This document shows, one piece after another, positions 24,651 through 33,301 of a DNA stretch of 64,000 bases. Made by a program: the position numbers and the translations under genes. Each line of letters starts with the position of its first letter. The stretch's first letter is position 1. Location of the stretch: the NCBI RefSeq assembly GCF_001429185.1, contig NZ_LMIW01000012.1:214533-278532 (forward strand), written 5' to 3'. Under the pieces are notes generated by a model. It made no database searches, was not told the origin of the DNA, and saw only the letters and a program-made list of their open reading frames with translations. The stretch is from Terrabacter sp. Root85. GTDB lineage: Bacteria; Actinomycetota; Actinomycetes; Actinomycetales; Dermatophilaceae.

Positions 24651-24899
24651 TCAGCCGTCGGCGTCGGTGAGGGCCTCGACAGGGACGACCTCGATGAGGA
24701 AGCCCCGCAGCGCCACGAAGTCAGCGAGCGACTTCTCGTGGTCGTCGCACGCCAGCCACACCTTGCGTCGGTCCGCGGCATGCAGCTTCGGGTTGTTCCA
24801 GATGACCGCGTGAACGCCCGTCGCGCGGCAGCCCTTGGCGCTGCAGACGTGCTCGACGTCAGGGCCGCCCGTGGGCGACAGGGAGAGCGGACCGCTCAC
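24651..24899 (-). CDS. Small Cys/His protein downstream of the DUF3099 gene
   Basis: An 82-residue protein with a possible zinc site: HVCSAKGCRATGVH near residue 17 and ACDDHEK near 48. WNNPKLHAADRRKVWLAC is the conserved core known from actinomycete proteins that databases sometimes call acetone carboxylase, a label with no support in the sequence. The end (DFVALRGFLIEVVPVEAL) is hydrophobic but too short for a span. GTG 24899 overlaps the stop of the DUF3099 gene by 4 nt (GTGA), so the two are coupled. Function unknown. Confidence 0.65.
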   Translation of the reverse strand: MSGPLSLSPTGGPDVEHVCSAKGCRATGVHAVIWNNPKLHAADRRKVWLACDDHEKSLADFVALRGFLIEVVPVEALTDADG

Positions 24900-25186
24900 T
24901 GCTCGAGGCGCTGCGTGTCGTCGCGGGGCACGACCGACTGGATGCTGCCCGGCTGGCGCGGGCTCACGGCATTCGCGAGCACGACGGCGACGTAGGGGAT
25001 GAAGACCGCGGCCAGGATGGCGGTCCAGCGCAGCCAGCCCGAGGTGACGAAGACCAGGCCGAAGCACACGATGCGGATGCCCATCATCGTGAGGTAGCGG
25101 CGGACGCGCTGGTCCTGGTCGTCCGTCGTGGAGGTCGACGCCGAGGTGACGGAGTAGACGACCGGTTCGTTCTTGGCTCTTGGCAC
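24896..25186 (-). CDS. DUF3099-type small membrane protein
   Basis: A 96-residue protein with two adjacent spans, residues about 33-51 (MMGIRIVCFGLVFVTSGW) and 54-73 (TAILAAVFIPYVAVVLANAV). The N-terminus is polar with a Ser/Thr-rich VTSASTSTTDD stretch and a basic QRVRRYL just before the first span. This arrangement is that of the actinobacterial DUF3099 family. GTG 25186 begins MPRAKNEP. It overlaps the Cys/His gene downstream. No function is assigned to the family as far as I know. Confidence 0.75.
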   Translation of the reverse strand: MPRAKNEPVVYSVTSASTSTTDDQDQRVRRYLTMMGIRIVCFGLVFVTSGWLRWTAILAAVFIPYVAVVLANAVSPRQPGSIQSVVPRDDTQRLEQ

Positions 25187-25229
25187 CCTTCAACCATAAG
25201 CCCGTCCCACGCCCGCGGCACCGTGCTGT

Positions 25230-26025
<796 letters not shown>

Positions 26026-26034
26026 GCCCACCCC

Positions 26035-26056
26035 ACGGCATACCTTGGTATGCCGT
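26035..26056. repeat. Inverted pair of the GGCATAC motif between fabG and inhA
   Basis: ACGGCATACC (26035-26044) and GGTATGCCGT (26047-26056) are perfect 10-bp arms around TT. No T-run follows, so it is not a classical intrinsic terminator, though it could form a hairpin in the message. It is the only place where two copies of the frequent 7-mer meet head to head. Confidence 0.8.
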
Positions 26057-26106
26057 CACGAGCGTTGTGCAGCAAGCGTGCCCACCCACACGAGAAAGTC
26101 GCAGGC

Positions 26107-26868
26107 ATGGGAATCCTCGAAGGCAAGAAGCTCCTCATCACCGGTGTCCTCATGGACAGCTCGATCGCGTTCCACGTCGCGAAGATCGCCCAGCAGGAGG
26201 GTGCGACGGTCATCCTCACCTCGTTCGGCCGCACGATGAAGATCACCCAGACCATCGCCAAGCGGCTGCCCGAGACGCCCGTCGTCATCGAGCTCGACGT
26301 CGCCGACCAGGAGCACCTGGACACCCTCGCCGACCGCCTGCGCGAGCACGTGGACGGCCTCGACGGGGTGCTGCACTCGATCGGCTTCGCGCCGCAGGGC
26401 GCCTTCAACTTCCTCGAGGGCACGTGGGAGGACGTCTCGACGGCCCTCCAGATCTCGGCGTACAGCCTCAAGTCGCTCGCGGTAGCGACCCTGCCGCTCA
26501 TGACCGAGGGCGGCAGCGTCGTCGGGCTCACCTTCGACGCGAAGTTCGCGTGGCCGGTCTACGACTGGATGGGTGTGGCCAAGGCCGCCTTCGAGTCGAC
26601 GAACCGCTACCTCGCCCGCGACCTCGGCCCCAAGGCCGTTCGCTGCAACCTCGTCGCCGCCGGGCCGATCCGCACGACGGCGGCCAAGTCCATCCCGGGC
26701 TTCGAGCAGTTCGAGAAGGTCTGGGACGACCGCGCACCACTCGGCTGGGACGTCAACGACCCGGAGCCCGCGGCGAAGGCCTGTGCGGCGCTGCTCTCCG
26801 ACTGGTTCCCTGCCACGACCGGTGAGATCGTCCACGTCGACGGCGGCGTCCACGCGATGGGGCAGTGA
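26107..26868 (+). CDS. inhA: Enoyl-ACP reductase, InhA type
   Basis: An NADH-dependent enoyl reductase of 253 residues that finishes each cycle of fatty acid elongation. GILEGKKLLITGVLMDSSIA is the opening, with the InhA-like cofactor loop. The catalytic pair is Tyr152 and Lys159 in VYDWMGVAKAAFE, the Y-x6-K spacing that separates enoyl reductases from FabG (Y-x3-K). LVAAGPIRTTAAKSIPGF near 181 covers the substrate loop, and VDGGVHAMGQ is the end. ATG 26107 has no strong Shine-Dalgarno; AAAGTCGCAGGC precedes it. It lies after fabG and the inverted GGCATAC pair. Confidence 0.93.
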   Translation: MGILEGKKLLITGVLMDSSIAFHVAKIAQQEGATVILTSFGRTMKITQTIAKRLPETPVVIELDVADQEHLDTLADRLREHVDGLDGVLHSIGFAPQGAFNFLEGTWEDVSTALQISAYSLKSLAVATLPLMTEGGSVVGLTFDAKFAWPVYDWMGVAKAAFESTNRYLARDLGPKAVRCNLVAAGPIRTTAAKSIPGFEQFEKVWDDRAPLGWDVNDPEPAAKACAALLSDWFPATTGEIVHVDGGVHAMGQ

Positions 26869-26894
26869 GCGCGCAGGTCCACTGATCCTCTCGC

Positions 26895-26900
26895 TAGAGT
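26895..26900 (+). promoter_or_regulatory. -10 box of the CphA-like Mur ligase gene
   Basis: TAGAGT, 7 nt before ATG 26908. Confidence 0.5.
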
Positions 26901-26907
26901 CCTGCCC

Positions 26908-29169
26908 ATGCCTCACGCCGGGACCGAGTCCAGCCCCCTGACGACGACCGACCCCGTGGCCGCGTCGGTGCCTGCCGAACAGGTGCGGGTCGACGAGGTC
27001 AGGGTGCTCGACGGGCCCAACCTCTACTTCGCCCGCCCGGCGATCAAGGTCATCCTGCACGTGCCCGGCTTCCTCGAGCTCAAGCGCACCGACGCCGAGG
27101 CCCTGGCCCGCCGACTGGGCATGCGCTCGGCCCGCCCGGGCAAGCGGGGGACGGCCCTGCGCCAGCGCTTCGTCATGCGGGTGATCCGCACCGTGACGCG
27201 TCGCGTCGGCACCGAGATCGGCGCCGGGCGCCTGGGCGTACGCGTGCGGGCGGGTCAGACCGTCGAGGACGTCGTGCTCGCCTTCCCGTGGGTGCATCGC
27301 ACCCGCGGCCGCGTCGCGGGGGAGCAGTTCGGTGCCGTCATGGCCGGCCTGCTCGACCGCTCCCGGAGCGCCGACGAGGTCATCGAGGCGGCCGCGGCCG
27401 TCATCCTGGCCGCGCCCGACGGTCCGGGCCCCAGCGTGCTGACGCCGACGGTGCCGGTCGCGTCCGTCACCGGCACCAACGGCAAGACGACGACGACCCG
27501 CCTCATGGCGCACATGTGCATGAGCGCCGGTCTCAAGACCGCCTGGAGCTCGACCGACGGCGTCGTCGTCATGGGCGAGACGAAGGAGGAGGGCGACTTC
27601 TCCGGCCCGGCGGGTGCGCGCGGTGTGCTCGAGACGCCCGGCCTCGAGATCGGGATCCTCGAGACCGCCCGTGGCGGCATGCTCCTCAAGGGCATGGGGG
27701 TCACCGCCAACGACGTCAGCGTCGTCACCAACGTCAGCGCCGACCACCTCGGCCTGCAGGGCATCGACACCCTCGACCAGTTGGCCGAGGTCAAGGCCAT
27801 CGTCACGACCGTCACGAAGCCACAGGGCTGGGTCGTGCTCAACGGCGACGACCCTCGCGTGTGGGCCATGCGCTTCGGCATCAAGGCCAAGCCGTGGGCC
27901 TTCAGCCTGGACCCTGCCTCGCCCGCGCTCTGGGAGTCGATCAACTCCGGTGGCCGCGGCATCACCGTCCTCGACGGCGAGATCGTCGTCCTGTCGCCCA
28001 ACGGTGACCCGGACCGCCTCGTCAAGATCGTCGACGTCCCCATGACGCTGAGCGGACTGTCCCGCAACAACATCGCCAACGCGCTGGCCGGTGCCGCGGC
28101 CGCGCTGGGGCTCGGTGTCCCGCGCTCGGCCGTCGTCGAGGGTCTGCGGACCTTCGCGCCGGATCCCGAGCACAACTGGGGCCGGCTCAACACGTACTCG
28201 CTGCCGCTGCCGAGCGGCGGCAAGGCGACGGTCATCATGGACATGGCCCACAACGAGGCCGGCCTCGAGGCCCTGCTCGACGTCGCCCGTGGGCTCGCCG
28301 CGCCGGGCGGAGCCGTGCGCCTCGGCCTCGGGTGCGCGGGCGACCGCGCCGACGAGGCGATCGTCGCGATGGGGGAGATCGCCGGGCGCGGCGCCGAGGA
28401 GGTCGTCCTCAAGGTCGCGCGCCACTACCTGCGCGGGCGCGAGCCCGAGGACCTGCTCGGTCTCTTCCGCGACGGCCTGGCCAAGGTCGGCGTGCTCGAC
28501 GTGCCCGGCTACGACACGGAGCTCGAGTCCTTCGAGGCCCTCGTGCCGCACGCGCTCGACGGCGACGTCATCGCGCTCATGTGCCACGCCGAGCGCACTG
28601 AGGTCAACGGCTGGATCCGCGAGCACGGCGGCAAGGTCGACGACGCCCGCGCGATCCGCCGCAAGGTCGTCGCCGCGCGCGGCGAGCACGAGCTCGAGGC
28701 GGAGATCGCGGCCCTGTGGGAGGGCGACGACGAGCCGGCGCGGCTCGCTGCCGCCCAGGAGCTCGTCGACGGCCACCCGGGCGACCCGCGCCTCGTCTTC
28801 GAGCTCGCCGGCGTCAAGGACGCGATGGGCGACGAGCAGGGCGCCATCGGTCTCTACGAGGAGGCGCTGGCCGGTGGCCTGCGCGAGCCGCACCGGCACC
28901 GGGCGCAGCTCCAGCTCGCCTCGAGCCTGCGCGTCGTGGGCCGGACCGCCGAGGCGCAGGGCCTCGTTGCCGACGTCCTCGAGGCGCGACCGCACAACAC
29001 GGCGGCGCTCATGCTCAAGGCGCTCGTCCAGGCCGATCTCGGCCAGGAGCGGCAGGCCCTCGCCGACCTCATCCGGTCGACGCTCGAGGCGACGACCGAC
29101 GTCGACACCCAGGCCTACCGCCGGGCTCTGCGGGCGTACGCCGACGAGCTGGCTCCCGTCACCGAATAG
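26908..29169 (+). CDS. CphA-like Mur ligase with C-terminal TPR-like domain, lacking ATP-grasp
   Basis: A 753-residue amino-acid ligase. The N-terminus (VRVLDGPNLYFARPAIKVIL) resembles the start of cyanophycin synthetase (TRIYRGPNIWSYQQAVHLVV in the gene at 29388). The ATP-grasp domain of CphA is absent; instead the Mur domain begins early, with TGTNGKTTTTRLMAH near residue 188 and NVSADHLGLQGIDTLDQLAE near 275. Residues about 615-745 are helical TPR-like repeats (ARLAAAQELVDGHPGDPRLV). It is convergent with cphA, so the pair probably act in the same pathway. The reaction is unproved: it may join one amino acid only, or act on a different polymer. Confidence 0.8.
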   Translation: MPHAGTESSPLTTTDPVAASVPAEQVRVDEVRVLDGPNLYFARPAIKVILHVPGFLELKRTDAEALARRLGMRSARPGKRGTALRQRFVMRVIRTVTRRVGTEIGAGRLGVRVRAGQTVEDVVLAFPWVHRTRGRVAGEQFGAVMAGLLDRSRSADEVIEAAAAVILAAPDGPGPSVLTPTVPVASVTGTNGKTTTTRLMAHMCMSAGLKTAWSSTDGVVVMGETKEEGDFSGPAGARGVLETPGLEIGILETARGGMLLKGMGVTANDVSVVTNVSADHLGLQGIDTLDQLAEVKAIVTTVTKPQGWVVLNGDDPRVWAMRFGIKAKPWAFSLDPASPALWESINSGGRGITVLDGEIVVLSPNGDPDRLVKIVDVPMTLSGLSRNNIANALAGAAAALGLGVPRSAVVEGLRTFAPDPEHNWGRLNTYSLPLPSGGKATVIMDMAHNEAGLEALLDVARGLAAPGGAVRLGLGCAGDRADEAIVAMGEIAGRGAEEVVLKVARHYLRGREPEDLLGLFRDGLAKVGVLDVPGYDTELESFEALVPHALDGDVIALMCHAERTEVNGWIREHGGKVDDARAIRRKVVAARGEHELEAEIAALWEGDDEPARLAAAQELVDGHPGDPRLVFELAGVKDAMGDEQGAIGLYEEALAGGLREPHRHRAQLQLASSLRVVGRTAEAQGLVADVLEARPHNTAALMLKALVQADLGQERQALADLIRSTLEATTDVDTQAYRRALRAYADELAPVTE

Positions 29170-29387
29170 TCAGCACGGCCGCAGACGCGCCACGGCGCAC
29201 TTCTGCCGGTGATGCGCCCGGGCGCCGTCGGCAAGCCTGCCACGGCGCAGTTGTGCCCGGTTCCGCGCCTGGGCCAGGTCGGCAACCGCGCCATGGCGCA
29301 GTCGTGTCGCTCCTCGAACGCCCACGCGGCCGGGAAGCGCGCCGTGGCGCACTTCCCGGCCGTATCGCGTGCGAGCCTCGACTCGTG
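29170..29387. repeat. Four imperfect tandem repeats of about 51 bp between convergent cph genes
   Basis: The unit begins with a GCCACGGCGCAC-like stretch. Copies start near 29189, 29239, 29290 and 29341, so the periods are 50, 51 and 51 bp. Each has a variable middle ending in GGCAAGC, GGCAACC or GGGAAGC. The last copy runs toward the 3' end of cphA. No promoter or open frame with a ribosome-binding site belongs to it; reading frames here on both strands just follow the period. Confidence 0.7.
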
Positions 29388-32279
29388 TCAGATGGCGGTG
29401 TCGTCGGCGTGGTCGGGCTGCGACTCCGACGGGAGGGCGCCGAGCGCCTCCTCCTCGGCCTCGTCGCCCTCGGCCTCGGCGGTCTCGGTGAGAGTGCTCG
29501 GGTCGAGGTCGGGGTCGCTCGTGGCCGCCGCGGCCGTGCCGATGCGGGCACCCGCCTGGGCGTGCTTGGTGCGCTCCTCGAGCTCGGCGACGACGAGCGC
29601 GTGCTGGTCGACGCACATGACGACGAGGTCGCCCGGGTTGGTGCGGGCGAGCACGTGCCGGGTGGCGTCGAGCTCGTCGAGGACGATCTCGACCTGACGG
29701 CAGCGGGCGCCCTCCTTCATCGCGGCACGCGCGCCCTCGGCCACGAGCTCGGCCGTCTCGCCGGGCTTGCGGCCGCGCAGGCGTTCGTCCTCGCGGATGA
29801 CGATGACGTCGAAGTGCTGGGCCGCGACCGCTCCGAGCTCGCGCATGTCGTCGTCGCGTCGGTCGCCCGCAGCGCCGATCATGCCGATGCGCGAGGTCTT
29901 GCCGAGGTCGGCCTGGCGCTGCTTCTGGTCGGCGTAGCGGTCGACGAAGGCGCCGAGCTCCTTCATGCCGGCCGCGTTGTGGCAGTAGTCGACGAACACG
30001 TCGGCGTTGTTGACCTGGACGAGGTTGAGGCGACCGGGGGAGAGGTAGTACGTCGTCGCGAAGGTCCGCAGGCCCTGTCGGATGTCGTGGAGCGGGGCTC
30101 CTGCGGCGAAGGCGGCGCCCGCGGCGGCGAGCGAGTTGGCGACGTTGAAGCGTGCCGCACCACCGAACGTCGACGGGAGCAGGTGGGTCCAGGCGAGCTG
30201 CATGCTGCGCCGGCCGTGCTTGATGACGATCATCTCGCCACGCTCGCTCGGCTCGAGCACGACGGCACGGCCGCCGCGGCGGCAGTAGTCGTCGACGAAC
30301 TCGCGCGTCTCGCTGCCGGGCTCGGCCATCGAGAACCAGACGATGCCGCCCGAGCAGCGTCGGCGCATGTTGCGCACGTTCGGGTCGTCCGCGTTGAGCA
30401 CCGCGAAGCCGTCGCGCGGCACGGCCTCGACGATGACGGCCTTGACGTCGGCGAGCTGGCGCAGGGTGTCGATCCCCTTGAGTCCCAAGTGATCCGGGGC
30501 GACGTTGGTGACGACCGCGATGTCGTTGCGGTCGTAGCCGAGGCCCTCGCGGAGGATGCCGCCCCGGGCGACCTCCATGACGGCGAAGTCGACGCGGGGG
30601 TTCTGGAGCACCATCCGGGCCGAGCGCGGACCCGAGGCATCGGCCTTGATCACGAGCCGCTCGTCGATGACGACGCCGTCGGTCGAGGTCATCCCGACCT
30701 TGCGTCCGAGACCCTTGAAGATGTGGGCGATCATGCGCGACGTCGTCGTCTTGCCGTTCGTGCCGGTGACGGCGACGATCGGCACGCGTGACTGCGCGCC
30801 CGGTGGGAAGAGCAGGTCGACGACCGGCTTGGCGATGAACTGCGGCTCGCCGACGGTGGGGTGCGTGTGCATGCGGAAGCCGGGAGCCGCGTTGACCTCG
30901 CAGATCGCGCCACCCGTCTCACGCACGGGATAGGTGATGTCCGGGCAGATGAAGTCGATGCCGGCGACGTCGAGCCCGACCATGCGGGCCGCCTCCTCGG
31001 CGATCTCGACGTTGTCCGGGTGGGCGTCGAAGGTGCGGTCGATCGAGATGCCACCGGTCGACATGTTGCCGGTCAGGGCCAGCTTGACCATCTCGCCCTC
31101 GTCCGGCACCGACTCGGTCGTGTGGCCCTGGCCCGCGAGGATCTCGAGCGCGTTGGCGTCGACCTTGATCTTCGTCAGCACCTTCTCGTGCCCGACGCCA
31201 CGACGCGGGTCGGCGTTGGTGATCTCGACGAGCTCGGCGACGGTGTGGGTGCCGTCGCCGATGACGTGCGCGGGGACGCGCTCGGCGATCGCCTGCATCC
31301 GTCCACCGACGATGAGGCAGCGGTAGTCGCGACCGGTGACGAAGGACTCGACGATGATCGTGCCGCGACGCGACTCGGCCTTGGCGATGTCGTACGCCTT
31401 CTCGACGTCCTCGTCGCTCATGAGGTTGAGGCACACGCCGCGGCCGTGGTTGCCGTCGAGCGGCTTGACGACGACCGGGAAGCCGATGCGGCGCGCTGCC
31501 TCGACGGCTCCCCGCACGGTGCGAACGGCCTCCTGCTTGGGCACGGGCAGGCCGGCGGACCCGAGGAGCTTGGTCGTGAGGTCCTTGTCGCTCGCGATGT
31601 CGACGGCGAGCGCGCCCGTCTTGGAGGTCATCGTGGCCCGGATGCGCTGGGCGTGCACGCCCTGGCCGAGCTGGACGAGCGACGCGGAGTTGAGGCGGAT
31701 GTACGGGATGTCGCGCGAGGCCGCCTCCTCGAGGATGGCGGCCGTCGAGGGACCGAAGGCGACCCGCTCGGCCTGGCGCAGGAAGGCGTTGAACTCCGTC
31801 TCGAAGTCGAAGCCGTCCTCGGGCTGGACGAGGTGGTTGATGAGGCGCACCGCGAGCTTGCCCGCGGCGACCCCGACGGTCTCGTCGGTGTAGCTGTAGA
31901 CGACGTTGTACTGGCCGGGCTTGCCCTTGACCGCACGCGTCTTGCCGCGGCGCGAGTCGTGGCCGGCCAGGGTCTGCAGCTGCAGCGCGACGTGCTCGGC
32001 GACGTGGCCGAGCCACGTGCCCTCGCGCAGCCGCTCGATGAACCCGCCGCGTCGGCCGAGCGAGCAGGTGTGGCGCTCGAGCCCGGGGACGAGCTCGACG
32101 AGCTGGTCGGTGAAGCCGGGAAGCGAGACCGTGGGGTACTCCTCGAGGCTGCCGAGGTCGACGACGAGGTGGACGGCCTGCTGGTAGGACCAGATGTTGG
32201 GGCCGCGGTAGATCCGGGTCTCGAGGATCTTCAGGTCCGGTCGGGCCGGGCCGGTGGGGGTGGGTACCTCGACGGCCAT
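29388..32279 (-). CDS. cphA: Cyanophycin synthetase
   Basis: A 963-residue polymerase that builds multi-L-arginyl-poly-L-aspartate from Asp and Arg with ATP. An N-terminal domain (to about 160) is followed by an ATP-grasp domain at about 210-480: VPKQEAVRTVRGAVEAARRI, FPVVVKPLDGNHGRGVCLNL near 250, and GGAICEVNAAPGFRMHTHP near 465. The Mur ligase domain starts at VTGTNGKTTTSRMIAH near 500, then NVAPDHLGLKGIDTLRQLAD. The last 80 residues are acidic and extra to the 870-900 residues usual in CphA. ATG 32279 has AGGAGGAG at 5 nt. The gene for cyanophycinase is upstream, 89 nt away. Confidence 0.93.
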   Translation of the reverse strand: MAVEVPTPTGPARPDLKILETRIYRGPNIWSYQQAVHLVVDLGSLEEYPTVSLPGFTDQLVELVPGLERHTCSLGRRGGFIERLREGTWLGHVAEHVALQLQTLAGHDSRRGKTRAVKGKPGQYNVVYSYTDETVGVAAGKLAVRLINHLVQPEDGFDFETEFNAFLRQAERVAFGPSTAAILEEAASRDIPYIRLNSASLVQLGQGVHAQRIRATMTSKTGALAVDIASDKDLTTKLLGSAGLPVPKQEAVRTVRGAVEAARRIGFPVVVKPLDGNHGRGVCLNLMSDEDVEKAYDIAKAESRRGTIIVESFVTGRDYRCLIVGGRMQAIAERVPAHVIGDGTHTVAELVEITNADPRRGVGHEKVLTKIKVDANALEILAGQGHTTESVPDEGEMVKLALTGNMSTGGISIDRTFDAHPDNVEIAEEAARMVGLDVAGIDFICPDITYPVRETGGAICEVNAAPGFRMHTHPTVGEPQFIAKPVVDLLFPPGAQSRVPIVAVTGTNGKTTTSRMIAHIFKGLGRKVGMTSTDGVVIDERLVIKADASGPRSARMVLQNPRVDFAVMEVARGGILREGLGYDRNDIAVVTNVAPDHLGLKGIDTLRQLADVKAVIVEAVPRDGFAVLNADDPNVRNMRRRCSGGIVWFSMAEPGSETREFVDDYCRRGGRAVVLEPSERGEMIVIKHGRRSMQLAWTHLLPSTFGGAARFNVANSLAAAGAAFAAGAPLHDIRQGLRTFATTYYLSPGRLNLVQVNNADVFVDYCHNAAGMKELGAFVDRYADQKQRQADLGKTSRIGMIGAAGDRRDDDMRELGAVAAQHFDVIVIREDERLRGRKPGETAELVAEGARAAMKEGARCRQVEIVLDELDATRHVLARTNPGDLVVMCVDQHALVVAELEERTKHAQAGARIGTAAAATSDPDLDPSTLTETAEAEGDEAEEEALGALPSESQPDHADDTAI

Positions 32280-32368
32280 GGATCTCCTCCTACGGGGTCG
32301 TGCGGGACGTGCCGTGCGGCACACCCGTCGACCGTTGGTGCGGTGCGGTGCGGCTGGACGGACGGGAC

Positions 32369-33289
32369 TCAGTGAGCGGCGCTGCTCGTCGACGAGCGCG
32401 CCGCGCGGACCTTGGCCGGGACGACCGCACCCTCGATGTCGGGGTGACGCTCGACGAACGCGGTCAGCTCGACGTGGTCCAGGTCGAACGTACTGCCCGT
32501 GGGCAGCGAGTGCACGACCGCGCCCGAAACGAGCAGGGGCGCACCGCGACGCGCGTCGGGGGCGTCGGTGATGGCGTTGCGGGCGTTGACGACGAAGATC
32601 GAGCCGGCCCCGATGACCGACATGACCGTGCCGCCACGGATCTCGGCCGCCGTGTTCTCGTCGATCCCCATGCCGAGCAGGTTCGGCGAGGCGGCGACCA
32701 TCGACATGAGCCGGCCGTAGCGGCCGCGCTGGTCGAAGTGCTGGTCGATGATGACGTCCTCGACGAGCCCGAGGCCGGCCGAGATCTGGCTCGCTCGCTG
32801 CTTGGGCGTCAGCCCCTCCTCGCCGAGCGAGATCATGTATCGGCTCATGATCGAGGCGCCGGCCGACGTGCCGGCCACGACGGCGCCGCGCTCGTAGGCC
32901 CGCACGACGGCGTCGCCCACGGGCGTGCCGACGATGTTCTGCGCCAGCTTGACCTGGCTGCCACCGGTGATGAACACGCCGGTCGCGGTGTCGAGCGCCT
33001 CGACCATCGCCGGGTCGTTGGCGTCGCGGCGGGTCTCGGGGTGGACGACGGAGTAGTCGCCGCCCCGCAGCCGGGTGAAGACGTCGCGGTACGCCTCGGA
33101 GACCTCGTCGGCGTACGACGACGCCGTGGGGATGAGGACGATGTGCGACCGCCGGCCGCCCGCGAGCTTCACGAACCGCTTGAGCACGACCGACCGCCCG
33201 ATCCGGTCCTCGGCACCGCCGATGATGAGCAGCGTGCGGCGGACGCCGTTCGCGTTCGGGGTTACGGACGAAGGGGCCACGGACTGCAT
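32369..33289 (-). CDS. cphB: Cyanophycinase
   Basis: A serine exopeptidase of 306 residues that cuts cyanophycin into beta-Asp-Arg dipeptides. The fold is that of peptidase E: LLIIGGAEDRIGRSVVLKRF near 20, VLIPTASSY near 51, and the nucleophile in GTSAGASIMS near residue 140, with IDQHFDQRGRYGRL near 182 supplying the catalytic His. FITGGSQVKL near 108 is conserved in CphB. It has no signal peptide, so it acts inside the cell on stored granules. ATG 33289 is leaderless from a TAGGCT box that overlaps the end of serB. The order cphB-cphA is normal. Confidence 0.94.
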   Translation of the reverse strand: MQSVAPSSVTPNANGVRRTLLIIGGAEDRIGRSVVLKRFVKLAGGRRSHIVLIPTASSYADEVSEAYRDVFTRLRGGDYSVVHPETRRDANDPAMVEALDTATGVFITGGSQVKLAQNIVGTPVGDAVVRAYERGAVVAGTSAGASIMSRYMISLGEEGLTPKQRASQISAGLGLVEDVIIDQHFDQRGRYGRLMSMVAASPNLLGMGIDENTAAEIRGGTVMSVIGAGSIFVVNARNAITDAPDARRGAPLLVSGAVVHSLPTGSTFDLDHVELTAFVERHPDIEGAVVPAKVRAARSSTSSAAH

Positions 33290-33295
33290 CGCGCC

Positions 33296-33301
33296 AGCCT
33301 A
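33296..33301 (-). promoter_or_regulatory. -10 box of cphB, inside the serB stop
   Basis: TAGGCT on the minus strand, 6 nt before ATG 33289; it shares bases with the serB stop codon (33299-33301). Confidence 0.5.

Noticed and set aside
29189..29387. A CRISPR array
   Set aside because: The repeated unit is imperfect and spaced by related, not unique, sequence; no cas genes are near.
29209..29697. A plus-strand ORF over the tandem repeats and the end of cphA
   Set aside because: Its 17-residue periodicity follows the 51-bp DNA repeat, and it runs antisense to cphA without a ribosome-binding site.
32311..32324. A GTGCCG/CGGCAC hairpin between cphB and cphA
   Set aside because: Six-base arms of very high GC are expected by chance here, and no T-run follows.
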